Assembly (NCBI GenBank): GCA_964450495.1
Contig: CAYVFU010000010.1
Coordinates: 11,352-75,351, forward strand
Source: CALFUK01 sp964450495
GTDB lineage: Bacteria; Bacteroidota; Bacteroidia; Chitinophagales; Saprospiraceae
Reading direction: 5' to 3'
DNA length: 64,000 bases
Shown here: in pieces, positions 1-8,964 of the stretch
Layout of the letters: each line of letters opens with the position of its first letter
How positions within the stretch are numbered: the stretch's first letter is position 1
Notes under the pieces: model-generated
The model's database searches: none
Seen by the model: only the letters and a program-made list of their open reading frames with translations
Told to the model about the DNA's origin: nothing
Made by a program: the position numbers and the translations under genes

Positions 1-4
1 TCGG

Positions 5-1264
5 TTAATCAATAAGGTTTGCTAAAGCTTTTGTTAAATTCCGACGAGTAAATTTTGCAGCATCAGATTGAATAATATCATTTGTGTTTACCCTATCAAA
101 AAATGCAGACAATAGTTTGATATTTTCTTTAGCAGAATTGGAATAAGACAGGATCAAATTATTTCCTTCATAAAGAGCATCTGCGACCTCAGCTCCCTCT
201 GGAGCAAGACATATAATTGGTTTTCCAGTTGCTATATATTCAAAGGTTTTGCCAGGAATGCATGCTTTGGCGTTTTCTGAATTATTTACTAACAGCAGTA
301 AAATATTGGCTTCCTGATAATCAGCAATAACGTCAGGATGAGGCTTGAATCCTTCGAAGGTAAACCGTTTGGAAAGGCGAGGCATTTTTCTAATGCTGGG
401 AACAACATTTCCAGAATCTACCCCGACTAAATGCAATTGCAATGAATCGTATTTTGTTGACAGTGTGTCTAATGCTTCCCAAAGACTAGGCGCATCTCGT
501 TCCGCATATAACATGCCAGCACTGTAGATCTTAAGTCCAGCAAGTAGAGAGTTGTTTGTAAAAGAATCAAAATCACTTTCATCAAACCCGTTGGTAATAA
601 CTTGCATTTTATCTAAATCAAAAGGCATCAATCTTTCATGCATGTATTTACTAGTCGTCAAAACGATATCACAACTATTCACTACGGCCTGTTCGAGTTG
701 CTCATATTTTTTTCTATTTCCAGAGGTCACATAATATTTGTCCATTAGATCTCCGAATTGCGACCACGGATCCCGAAAGTCAGCAATCCACTTAATCTTA
801 TGTTTTTTCTTTAATTCCAAACCTATGAGATGCATACTGTGGGGAGGACCTGTTGTGATAACAGTGTTTATTTGATCTTCTTGTAATAGCTTATCTAGGT
901 ATTTAACCGCTGGCTTGACCCAAGATATTTTAGGATCTGGAATAAACACATTGCCTCTTATCCATGATTTAAATTTAGAAAGATAGCTGTCGTTTTGAGC
1001 AGATTGTACTGGGTTATTGCCTTTACCTTGTCCATGAGAGATTAAACCGTATGCTTCTTTAATTGGTAATTTATGTACTATCGTATCCTCATGTATTTCA
1101 GAAATTAGACTTTGATCGCGCAGAGGGTAACTTGGATTTTCAGGTGTGAAAATTATAGGCTTTATGGCAAACTCAGGTAAGTATTTAGCAAATTTAAGCC
1201 AACGCTGAACACCAGATCCTGAAGTAGGTGGCCAATAATATGTGATAATAAGTACTTTCTTCAA
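5..1264 (-). CDS. GT4-type glycosyltransferase
   Basis: A 419-aa glycosyltransferase of the GT-B fold. It likely transfers a sugar from a nucleotide-activated donor in surface glycan synthesis; donor and acceptor cannot be read from sequence. The N-terminus (MKKVLIITYYWPP, then SGSGVQRWLKFAKYL) is the typical acceptor-side start of Bacteroidota family 4 enzymes. ITNGFDESDF marks the domain linker, and the donor site lies in the C-terminal third (PGKTFEYIATGKPII followed by an acidic stretch). There is no signal peptide, so it is cytoplasmic. The start is TTG (revcomp of 1262-1264), because no ATG precedes the conserved N-terminus. It lies 9 nt behind the S9 peptidase stop on the same strand and is probably co-transcribed. 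The stop is 4 nt from the window edge, so further operon members could lie to the left. Confidence 0.85.
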   Translation of the reverse strand: MKKVLIITYYWPPTSGSGVQRWLKFAKYLPEFAIKPIIFTPENPSYPLRDQSLISEIHEDTIVHKLPIKEAYGLISHGQGKGNNPVQSAQNDSYLSKFKSWIRGNVFIPDPKISWVKPAVKYLDKLLQEDQINTVITTGPPHSMHLIGLELKKKHKIKWIADFRDPWSQFGDLMDKYYVTSGNRKKYEQLEQAVVNSCDIVLTTSKYMHERLMPFDLDKMQVITNGFDESDFDSFTNNSLLAGLKIYSAGMLYAERDAPSLWEALDTLSTKYDSLQLHLVGVDSGNVVPSIRKMPRLSKRFTFEGFKPHPDVIADYQEANILLLLVNNSENAKACIPGKTFEYIATGKPIICLAPEGAEVADALYEGNNLILSYSNSAKENIKLLSAFFDRVNTNDIIQSDAAKFTRRNLTKALANLID

Positions 1265-1273
1265 GATTGATTT

Positions 1274-4033
1274 TTACTGTCTGTCGCTGAATTCATACCC
1301 ACTTCTAATTCCTTTTTCAATTGCTGGAATTCCACTTTTCATCCAATCAGGCATAGGTGCATCCTTTAAGTAATGATCAAAATACTGTTGCATTCTGATA
1401 TTGAAATCCAGCCTGTTTTGCCATTTTAATGGCCAGTGAGGCTCTCCATTATAATTTAACAACCAAGATGGCTTTTGAAGTCTGCGTAAAGCCATAAAAA
1501 ACTCAATGCCTAAGTGCCAAGGGACATGTCCATCAGCATCATTGTGCATAATAAGTACTGGAGTATTTATCTTATCTGCATTAAATAGAGGAGAATTTTT
1601 GATGTATAGTTCTGGTGATTCCCACAAGGTGGCACCTAGTCTGCTTTGTGTCTTTTCGTATTGAAATTGGCGACTTCTTCCCGTTCCCCAACGAATGCCA
1701 CCATAAGCACTTATCATATTTACTAATGGCGCTCCTGATTCTGCACAAGCAAATATGTCTGTTTTTGTAACAAGATGTGCGACTTGGTATCCACCCCAAC
1801 TATGGCCTTGGACACCTATTTTATTTTTATCAATAAAGCCTTCGGCTATGAGTGCTGAAATTCCAGAAATAACAGAGTTGTAACAACTCTCACCTGGTTC
1901 TCCGACAGTATATGGTACATCTGGATTAAAAATAATATAGCCTCTATTGGAATAAAAGCTATAATTTATTGTTGACCGACCAGCTGATGGAGGCTTGTGG
2001 CGATGCAAACCATTTGTACTGCGCTCATAAAAATTAACCAACAAAGGATATTTTTTTTCTGGATCAAATCCTGGAGGGAGTACTAAAATCCCATCTAATT
2101 TTTGCCCATCGAAGGCAGTCCAACTGAAAATTTCATTATCACCCCAAGCATAGTCTTCCTGTTGAGGATTTGCATTCGTAATTTGTTGCTGCTTAGTAAA
2201 ACTTAAATTATCCAATAACAAATTAGGGAAAGTTTTAAAGGACTGTTTTGTGTAAATAATATTGTCATTTTTTTCTGCTTTAATGACGTTTGTTGTAAAT
2301 TGACAATCAGCTTTAATTTTTTGCTCAACTTTTCTGTTTTGATAATCATATATACCATACCCACTAGATTTATCTTTTTCATCAAAGATTTTTAATAATA
2401 GCGATTCGTCTAGATTTATAAAATGTTCTTCTTCATCTAATTGAATGTAGGTGTATTTGGTTTTATATTCTCTTCCTTGGGTAAGTCTTTGTGGCTTGAT
2501 AATGTTATTGGGATCTATTAACCACAAATCATATCGATCATTGACGATAACAAATTTTTCATCTGTTGTCCATCCTTCAATACCATATGGTCTAGGGTCG
2601 GAAGGAGCGTCATGCAATTCATCATAAAATGTACTTATAGAGTCATCAGCAAATGTTACAGTCGTATTATTAGCAGTGTTGTGAGCTACCCATGTGGCAT
2701 CTTTTCTATCGTACCAAAATATGTAGTTACCTGCTGGAGAGATTGAAGGTCTAGCATGAATAGCTTCCGCAATTTTTATTTTTTCTCCAGTCTGTATGTT
2801 GACTTTATATACATCGTTTTCTGCATATCCCTGCCAAGTCTCATGAGTCTTATAAGGAGTGTCTGTATAAATTAGTGCAAATTCTGCTTCTCTTTTTAGA
2901 TCCATTCTCAACGAAGGAAATGATTCATCCTGAAGTAGGTGAACAGCGTTTGATTGTGTGAAATAAACGGCGTCATATGATTTTATTTCATCGTCTTCTT
3001 GATCCAACTCTTGTTGTGTGTACAGTTTAGCTTCTTTATAATGCCAAATTTCTACATTGACTATTTCTTCATCAAGTTTAGATGTGTCTTGAAGTAGTCG
3101 TTGTGGTGTAACGCCAAAAAATAATCGTGTTCCGTCATCAGAAAAGCTAGGCTTTTTTTCATGACTTAAATCCCACTTTTTTGGCAGGGAAGGGGAGTCA
3201 CTGTTTATTATCTCTGTAACTGTGTCACTATTTTTTTTCCAATGATATAGTTGATATGGTCTATACAGGACATCAGTTGTGTCAGTATCAAGAATAAATG
3301 CTGCTTGTGTTCCATTTTTATTAATGGCTAGTTGATATATTTTACTGTCAACAATAAATGTGGAATCAATACCATTCTCATTTTTTATAAATATACCGCC
3401 AGTAGAAATGCTGTCTGATTTTACTGAATAAATTAGTGACGAATTTTCATCAGCGAAAGTAAATTGAATCACATTGTGTAATGTGTCTAAGATGTCACTA
3501 TCTGGTTGGTAATAAATAATTTTTTCATCCTTTTGTTTTTTATTGTTTCCTTTTTTTGAATTGTCTTTGCCTTTTATTTTTGCCGCTATAGTGCCTCCAT
3601 ATTCTTTAGGTATTTTATAGCTGCTGATATTTGGAAAGACCGTTTCACTTCGAGTTATCAAATTGTACACAATAAGCGTATCAGAGGGCATGTCTTCTTT
3701 TTTTGTTTTAAGTCGTTTTTGTTCTTTGACGAATTCCTTAGCTGGAGTTCGTAAAAAATAGACATACTGCCCTGATTTATCAAAAGTGGGATCTTCTGCG
3801 CGCTCCATCCGTATCTCCTTTTTTGATTTTGAGTTGTACACTACCAAAATCTTGTCTCCGTAACCTGGCACTAGCTGATATAAAATCCATTCACCGTTTG
3901 GTGTTATCTGCGTATCGGTTATTCTATTCCAATCGAAATAGACGGATTCATCCATGATTTTATTTCCTTGGCCGAAAAGGCTAATTGAGAAAAACAGACT
4001 AAATATATATATGACGTGATTAGTGTACTTCAT
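1274..4033 (-). CDS. S9 family serine peptidase (prolyl oligopeptidase type)
   Basis: A 919-aa exported peptidase with signal peptide MKYTNHVIYIFSLFFSISLFG (residues 1-21). Residues about 25-620 look like the beta-propeller that gates the active site. Residues about 640-890 are the alpha/beta-hydrolase domain. The catalytic triad can be placed: Ser745 in GHSWGGY, Asp834 in HNDADGHVP (family form HGxxDxxVP) and His866 in EPHWP. The family cleaves oligopeptides, often after proline or with dipeptidyl-peptidase specificity; the substrate here is not predictable. A lysine-rich insert (KGKDNSKKGNNKKQKDEK) near residue 160 is a likely surface loop of the propeller. It is probably periplasmic or outer-membrane associated and serves peptide scavenging. 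It is the first gene of a two-gene unit with the glycosyltransferase. Confidence 0.9.
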   Translation of the reverse strand: MKYTNHVIYIFSLFFSISLFGQGNKIMDESVYFDWNRITDTQITPNGEWILYQLVPGYGDKILVVYNSKSKKEIRMERAEDPTFDKSGQYVYFLRTPAKEFVKEQKRLKTKKEDMPSDTLIVYNLITRSETVFPNISSYKIPKEYGGTIAAKIKGKDNSKKGNNKKQKDEKIIYYQPDSDILDTLHNVIQFTFADENSSLIYSVKSDSISTGGIFIKNENGIDSTFIVDSKIYQLAINKNGTQAAFILDTDTTDVLYRPYQLYHWKKNSDTVTEIINSDSPSLPKKWDLSHEKKPSFSDDGTRLFFGVTPQRLLQDTSKLDEEIVNVEIWHYKEAKLYTQQELDQEDDEIKSYDAVYFTQSNAVHLLQDESFPSLRMDLKREAEFALIYTDTPYKTHETWQGYAENDVYKVNIQTGEKIKIAEAIHARPSISPAGNYIFWYDRKDATWVAHNTANNTTVTFADDSISTFYDELHDAPSDPRPYGIEGWTTDEKFVIVNDRYDLWLIDPNNIIKPQRLTQGREYKTKYTYIQLDEEEHFINLDESLLLKIFDEKDKSSGYGIYDYQNRKVEQKIKADCQFTTNVIKAEKNDNIIYTKQSFKTFPNLLLDNLSFTKQQQITNANPQQEDYAWGDNEIFSWTAFDGQKLDGILVLPPGFDPEKKYPLLVNFYERSTNGLHRHKPPSAGRSTINYSFYSNRGYIIFNPDVPYTVGEPGESCYNSVISGISALIAEGFIDKNKIGVQGHSWGGYQVAHLVTKTDIFACAESGAPLVNMISAYGGIRWGTGRSRQFQYEKTQSRLGATLWESPELYIKNSPLFNADKINTPVLIMHNDADGHVPWHLGIEFFMALRRLQKPSWLLNYNGEPHWPLKWQNRLDFNIRMQQYFDHYLKDAPMPDWMKSGIPAIEKGIRSGYEFSDRQ

Positions 4034-4334
4034 TGCGAATGATTTGAATTATAACTTCAGGTAGTTTTCAATGGTTGAAATTAGTTTTTAATTTCTTGTT
4101 TACCAACAATACATATTCGTACAAGTAGTCTTCCAGCAGTAAGGTAATGTCTTATTGAAGGATAAAACAATAGTAAAACTTCTTTAACCTTAAACCAAGT
4201 CCATAAAATCATGCGTAGTGGGAATAGTTGAATCAAACCTGAGAACCTTAAAATCCAATGGATCATGACCCAATGTCATTTAGTTAAGAAATAAATCTTT
4301 TTTTAAAAGCTTCGGAGATTCGAAATATATATAG

Positions 4335-4420
4335 TCCCGCGGCGACAATGCCGTGGGATTAATTATATTAGAACGAAAACGCCATTGACACGCGTTTTTT
4401 ATCAAAAACCGTGACAATGG
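4335..4420. repeat. Double stem-loop, REP/MITE-like element
   Basis: There are two hairpins 23 nt apart. The first is TCCCGCGGC (4335-4343), loop GACAAT, GCCGTGGGA (4350-4358), with one G-T type mismatch. The second is CCATTGACACG (4382-4392), bulged C, GTTTTT (4394-4399), loop TATC, AAAAAC (4404-4409), CGTGACAATGG (4410-4420), with one mismatch in the outer stem. The first is much richer in GC than its surroundings. Neither is followed by a clean T-run, so simple termination is not the best reading; a dispersed palindromic element is more likely. No second copy was seen in this window. Confidence 0.55.
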
Positions 4421-4572
4421 TTTTAATTTATTGTCCATCAGTTTATAATCTAACCTAATAAATATTTTGTCATCATTTTGTGTCAAAAATACCCAACCAA
4501 AGGTTGACAGGCGCCAAAAGGTCTATCATAAATCCCCAGCCTATTTTCATTAGTATTGTTTAATTGCTAGTA

Positions 4573-4598
4573 GTATTATTTTAAAAAAAAAATAATAC
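4573..4598 (-). terminator. Possible terminator of gcvT operon
   Basis: A perfect 10-bp stem, GTATTATTTT (4573-4582) and AAAATAATAC (4589-4598), with a 6-nt A loop (T loop on the minus strand). It lies 50 nt beyond the gcvT stop in the direction of transcription. It contains little G/C, so it is a weak candidate. Confidence 0.35.
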
Positions 4599-4647
4599 AG
4601 GCATTTTGAAATTTTATTCTAATTTGTTTAAAGTTATGCTTCTTTAT

Positions 4648-5736
4648 TTACACAAATGGAAGCTTAACTATTGTAGCAGATAATTGCTTTTTTCTAATCT
4701 GAATAAGAATATCCGTCCCCTTTTTGGCATGTTCACGCTTTACATATCCCAATCCAATCCCTTGGTCAAGGCTTGGTGAGTGTCCACCCGAGGTAACTGT
4801 CCCTATAGGCCCACCTGTAGAATCTAGAATTTTATAGTCCTTCCTTGGAATGCCTTTGTCTACCATTTTGAAAGCGACAAGACGATCTGCTGTTTTATTC
4901 TCTTTATCGGCAAGAATTCCGTCTTTATTGATAAAGTCTTTATTGAATTTTGTCACCCATGATAGGCCTGCAGCAATTGGGGAGGTATGGTCATTAATAT
5001 CATTGCCATACAGGCAATAGCCTTTTTCTAGTCTTAAAGTATCTCTTGCGCCCAAACCAATTGGCTGTATTCCAAATGATTTGCCTGCTTCCATCACAGC
5101 ATTCCACAAAGACTCTGCGTGTGTATTGGGGACATACAATTCGAATCCCCCTGAACCTGTGTAACCTGTCGCTGAAATAATTACATTTGATATGCCGGCG
5201 ATTTCGCCTAGACTAAAGTGATAAAATTTAATTTCAGATAAGTCAATTGTTGTGAGGCTTTGTAAAGCTTCAGTTGCTTTTGGACCTTGTACCGCAAAAA
5301 GCGAAAAGAGTTCAGAATAGTCTTCAAGGGTAGCACCAAATGTATTGTGCTTCTTAATCCAATTAAAATCCTTTTCAATATTTGAGGCATTAACAACAAG
5401 CATGTACTTGTCTACATCAAATTTATAAACCAATAAGTCATCAACTATTCCCCCTTGATCGTTGGGTAGATAACTGTATTGTGCTTGTCCTGCTTTTAAT
5501 GATGCCGCATCATTGGCACTTACTTTCTGTATCAGTTCAAGAGACCCTGGTCCAACTACTTTAAATTCACCCATGTGGGATACATCAAACATTCCCACAC
5601 CATTTCTGACGCATAAATGTTCTTCAATCAAGGAACCATATTTAAGTGGCATTTCATAACCAGCAAATTCGACCATTTTTGCACCTAGTGTACGATGCAA
5701 ATTATCTAATTGAATTTTCTTCAAAGTTTGGTTCAT
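4648..5736 (-). CDS. gcvT: Glycine cleavage system T protein (aminomethyltransferase)
   Basis: A 362-aa protein, the normal family length. GcvT takes the aminomethyl group from lipoylated H protein, releases ammonia and passes the one-carbon unit to tetrahydrofolate. Family features are the N-terminal LHRTLGAKMVEFAGYEMP segment, FDVSHMGEF near residue 50, the GYTGSGGFELY stretch near residue 195, the LGARDTLRLEKGYCLYG segment near residue 230, and a C-terminal domain with PIGTVTSGGHSPSL. The start is ATG. It is the last gene of a four-gene minus-strand run, 11 nt behind the E1 gene. The other glycine-cleavage genes (gcvH, gcvP) are not in this window; lpdA, which can supply the L protein, is at 33.5-34.9 kb. 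Confidence 0.95.
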   Translation of the reverse strand: MNQTLKKIQLDNLHRTLGAKMVEFAGYEMPLKYGSLIEEHLCVRNGVGMFDVSHMGEFKVVGPGSLELIQKVSANDAASLKAGQAQYSYLPNDQGGIVDDLLVYKFDVDKYMLVVNASNIEKDFNWIKKHNTFGATLEDYSELFSLFAVQGPKATEALQSLTTIDLSEIKFYHFSLGEIAGISNVIISATGYTGSGGFELYVPNTHAESLWNAVMEAGKSFGIQPIGLGARDTLRLEKGYCLYGNDINDHTSPIAAGLSWVTKFNKDFINKDGILADKENKTADRLVAFKMVDKGIPRKDYKILDSTGGPIGTVTSGGHSPSLDQGIGLGYVKREHAKKGTDILIQIRKKQLSATIVKLPFV

Positions 5737-5747
5737 GAATATTTTAT

Positions 5748-7748
5748 TTAATAGCTCAAGAGTTTTTTTAACGTTACTTCAAGTCTCGAATTTGCTAAAT
5801 ACTGAGCCTCTAGATTTTTTGCAAAAGGAAATGGTGTATCTAAACTTGCAACTCTCATAATTGGAGCATCGAGATGTTCGAATAGGTGCTCAGAAATATA
5901 TGCAGACAACTCCGCTCCTATACCTCCGATCAGCGTATCCTCATGTAGGAGCAAAACTTTATTTGTCTGTTTTACAACGTCATCAATAGCATTGTAATCG
6001 AGTGGTGATAACGATCTCAAATCTAGAATGGCAATGTCTAGATTTTTTTCTTGTTGTATGTCCATTGCCCATTTGACACCTAGTCCATATGTTATAATCA
6101 CCGCTTGATTGCCTTCTTTCACAACAGCAGCTTTGCCTATTTCTTCTGTATAGTAGTCCACAGGTATTTCTGCAGTCATGCTACGATATAGCGCTTTGTG
6201 TTCGAAGTACAATACTGGATTAGGATCTTCAATTGCTGCCAGTAATAGCGCTTTGGCATCCTGAGGATTAGACGGATAAACTATTTTCAAACCTGGTGTT
6301 TTGAAAAACCACGCTTCATTTGTTTGTGAGTGAAATGGTCCAGCACCAACTCCGCCGCCGCAAGGCATCCTTATGACTAAGTCTGCTGTAGCACCCCAAC
6401 GATAGTGAATTTTTGCAAGGTTATTAACAATCTGATTGAAGCCGCATGTGACAAAATCTGCAAATTGCATTTCTATAACAGACTTTATCCCTTTTAAACT
6501 CAAGCCAAGCCCGATTCCAATGATTGCACTTTCACATAACGGTGTATTTCTAATTCTTGCTTCTCCGTATTTTTCTAAAAAGCCATTGGTTATCTTAAAT
6601 ACTCCACCATAATCAGCAATGTCTTGCCCCATTAAAACAAGATCTTCATGACGTTGCATGGCTAAATCAAGACCATCAGTTATTGCTTCTATAAATCGAC
6701 TATTTTTTGTTTCTGAACCAGTTGGTAAAGTAACAGTGTGAGTAGAAGGACTGTAGAGATCTGCCAACTCATTATTTAAGTCCGCTTGGACATCGTCTTC
6801 TTTGGATACCTCTTCCAAGGCTTGGTTAATTTGAGTTTTAATCTCTTCAGCCCAAGTGTCAATTTCTGACTCACTAATGATGTTTTCAGTCAACAACCAT
6901 TGTTCAAAATTGACTTTAGGATCTCGTTCAATCCAATAATCTAGTAGCTCTTTTGGTACATACTTTACGCCACTTGCTTCTTCATGGCCTCTTTGTCTAA
7001 AGGTCATGCATTCTACTAAGACTGGCTCTGGATTTTTTCTTAGTTCTGCTGCTAAAGATGAAATTGTTTCAAAGACTTCAATGATGTTATTGCCATCAAT
7101 GCTGATTGATCTCATGCCATAACCAATACCTTTATCTGCAATATTTACGCATTTAAATTGCTGGTTAATTGGTGTTGATAACCCGTAGCCATTATTTTCT
7201 ACCAGAAAGATAACTGGTAATTGCCAGACTGCCGCTACATTTAAGGCTTCGTGAAATTCACCTTCGCTGGTGCCTCCCTCTCCTGTAAATGCTAGACTGA
7301 TGCGGTTTTCGTTTTTAAGTTTATGGGCAAGAGCTACACCTGCAGAAAGGGATAGCTGTGGTCCTAGGTGTGAAATCATACCGACAATATGATGTTCTAA
7401 GCTGCCAAAATGAAAGGAACGATCTCTGCCTTTTGTAAAGCCAGACTCTTTGCCTTGCCATTGGGCAAACAACCTAGTGAGTGGTACTTGTCGTGTCGTA
7501 AACACACCTAAGTTTCTGTGCATTGGAAAGATGATCTCATCATCAAGTAATGCAAGTGTAGCACCAACTGATATTGCTTCTTGACCGATGCCAGAAAACC
7601 ATTTGCTGATTTTGCCTTGTCTTAAGAGTTTAAGCATTTTCTCCTCAATCATCCTTGGAAGAAGCATGCCTTTATATAATGCAATTAAGGTTTGATCCTC
7701 CAGTTTTTCTCGCTCAAAAGGGATGACAGAAGACAATGCAGTAGCCAT
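5748..7748 (-). CDS. Fused alpha/beta 2-oxoacid dehydrogenase E1
   Basis: A 666-aa thiamine-diphosphate E1 in which the alpha and beta subunits of a branched-chain/pyruvate-type dehydrogenase are joined in one chain. Residues about 15-310 are the alpha part; the ThDP-Mg motif is visible as GEGGTSEGEFHEALN through FLVENNGYGLS. Residues about 340-510 are the transketolase pyrimidine domain and about 530-650 the transketolase C domain. It decarboxylates a 2-oxo acid and passes the acyl group to a lipoyl E2, which is not in the window. The ATG shares its A with the TAA of the upstream dehydrogenase (TAATG at 7746-7750), suggesting translational coupling. The substrate is unproven. The linked glutaryl-CoA-dehydrogenase-like gene makes lysine or tryptophan catabolism an option, but fused E1 enzymes of Bacteroidota are often assigned to branched-chain acids. 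Confidence 0.88.
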   Translation of the reverse strand: MATALSSVIPFEREKLEDQTLIALYKGMLLPRMIEEKMLKLLRQGKISKWFSGIGQEAISVGATLALLDDEIIFPMHRNLGVFTTRQVPLTRLFAQWQGKESGFTKGRDRSFHFGSLEHHIVGMISHLGPQLSLSAGVALAHKLKNENRISLAFTGEGGTSEGEFHEALNVAAVWQLPVIFLVENNGYGLSTPINQQFKCVNIADKGIGYGMRSISIDGNNIIEVFETISSLAAELRKNPEPVLVECMTFRQRGHEEASGVKYVPKELLDYWIERDPKVNFEQWLLTENIISESEIDTWAEEIKTQINQALEEVSKEDDVQADLNNELADLYSPSTHTVTLPTGSETKNSRFIEAITDGLDLAMQRHEDLVLMGQDIADYGGVFKITNGFLEKYGEARIRNTPLCESAIIGIGLGLSLKGIKSVIEMQFADFVTCGFNQIVNNLAKIHYRWGATADLVIRMPCGGGVGAGPFHSQTNEAWFFKTPGLKIVYPSNPQDAKALLLAAIEDPNPVLYFEHKALYRSMTAEIPVDYYTEEIGKAAVVKEGNQAVIITYGLGVKWAMDIQQEKNLDIAILDLRSLSPLDYNAIDDVVKQTNKVLLLHEDTLIGGIGAELSAYISEHLFEHLDAPIMRVASLDTPFPFAKNLEAQYLANSRLEVTLKKLLSY

Positions 7749-8953
7749 TATTTGAAGGCGTTTAATCCTGTGACATCCATGCCTGTAATGAGTAAGTGGA
7801 TGTCATGAGTTCCCTCATAAGTTAGCACAGTCTCGAGATTCATCAAATGTCTCATCATTGGATACTCGTTGGTAATTCCCATGCCCCCATGAATCTGTCT
7901 AGCTTCTCTTGCAATTTGAAGGGCCATCCAGACATTGTTTCTTTTTGCCATTGATATCTGAGCTGGAGTTGCTTTGCCATCATTAGCAAGGGTGCCAAGT
8001 CTCCATGATAAAAGTTGGGCTTTAGTAATTTCCGTAATCATTTCGGCCAATTTCTTTTGGGTCAATTGAAACTGTCCTAGAGGTTTGCCAAACTGTGATC
8101 TTTCTTTAGAATACCGGAGTGCGGCATCATAGCAGTCCATCGCAGCTCCTATTGCTCCCCAAGAAATGCCATACCTTGCTTTTGACAAACAAGACAAAGG
8201 ACCTTTTAATCCTTGAACTTTTGGAAGCACATTTTCTTTTGGTATGCGGACATTTTCAAAAACTAATTCTCCAGTGATCGAGGCCCTTAGTGACCATTTA
8301 CCTTTGATTTCAGGTGCTGAAAATCCAGGCATATCTTTTTCTACAATAACCCCTCGGACGATGCCATCTTCATCTTTTGCCCATACTACAGCTATGTCTG
8401 CAACGGGTGAATTTGTAATCCACATCTTAGCTCCATTTAGAATATATGCATCACCGTCATCCTTGAGATTAGTAATCATACTTCCAGGATCAGAGCCAGA
8501 GTTTGGCTCAGTCAAACCAAAGCAACCAATAAGATTTGCCTTTGCCAATTCGGGCAGGTATTTTCTTTTTTGCTCTTCTGAACCAAATCTATAAATAGGA
8601 TACATGACCAATGATCCTTGGACAGATGCCATTGAGCGTATTCCGCTATCCCCTCGTTCTAATTCTTGCATGATGATTCCATAAGCAATCTCATCCATTC
8701 CACCACAGCCATATTCTTCTGGTAGGCTTGGTCCTAAAGCACCTAGCTCTGCCATTTCTTTAAAGAGGTGCAATGGACATTTTCCTTCTTCCGAATAGGA
8801 TTCGATTATTGGAGTAACTGATTTTTTTACCCAGTCTCTGACAGCTGAACGAACAAGCAAATGTTCTTCAGATAAAAGATCATCAAGGGCATAATAATCA
8901 GGAGCCTCATATCGATCGGTCTTTACTTGTTTTTTATGTTCTGTTGCCAGCAT
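7748..8953 (-). CDS. Acyl-CoA dehydrogenase, glutaryl-CoA dehydrogenase-like
   Basis: A 401-aa flavoprotein with the acyl-CoA dehydrogenase N, middle and C domains. Family marks are IGCFGLTEPNSGSDP with the FAD-contacting WITN segment, and RQIHGGMGI. The likely catalytic base is the Glu of TYEGTHDIH. The RSMASVQGSLVMYPI segment near residue 100 resembles glutaryl-CoA dehydrogenase, where an Arg helps bind the distal carboxylate. That enzyme turns glutaryl-CoA into crotonyl-CoA and CO2 in lysine/tryptophan breakdown. The start is ATG, 11 nt after the GAPDH stop, and the stop overlaps the E1 start by one base. A short-chain acyl-CoA dehydrogenase of other specificity is the main alternative. 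Confidence 0.82.
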   Translation of the reverse strand: MLATEHKKQVKTDRYEAPDYYALDDLLSEEHLLVRSAVRDWVKKSVTPIIESYSEEGKCPLHLFKEMAELGALGPSLPEEYGCGGMDEIAYGIIMQELERGDSGIRSMASVQGSLVMYPIYRFGSEEQKRKYLPELAKANLIGCFGLTEPNSGSDPGSMITNLKDDGDAYILNGAKMWITNSPVADIAVVWAKDEDGIVRGVIVEKDMPGFSAPEIKGKWSLRASITGELVFENVRIPKENVLPKVQGLKGPLSCLSKARYGISWGAIGAAMDCYDAALRYSKERSQFGKPLGQFQLTQKKLAEMITEITKAQLLSWRLGTLANDGKATPAQISMAKRNNVWMALQIAREARQIHGGMGITNEYPMMRHLMNLETVLTYEGTHDIHLLITGMDVTGLNAFK

Positions 8954-8964
8954 ATTGATATTAT

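Larger units (their letters stand above)
4034..4647. other. Gene-poor interval with hairpins
   Basis: This 614-nt interval separates gcvT from the S9 peptidase, both on the minus strand. Two minus-strand open frames (4081-4266 and 4280-4486) are short, have no recognisable domain or start signal, and the second runs through two strong hairpins; I do not call them genes. The interval holds a 10-bp A/T hairpin close to gcvT and a pair of strong stem-loops at 4335-4420, listed separately. The promoter of the S9 peptidase must lie near 4035-4090, but no convincing TAnnTTTG box was found. Confidence 0.5.

Noticed and set aside
4081..4486. Two minus-strand frames (61 and 68 aa) between gcvT and the S9 peptidase
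   Set aside because: No domain, no credible start context, and the larger frame runs through two strong hairpins. More likely chance frames.
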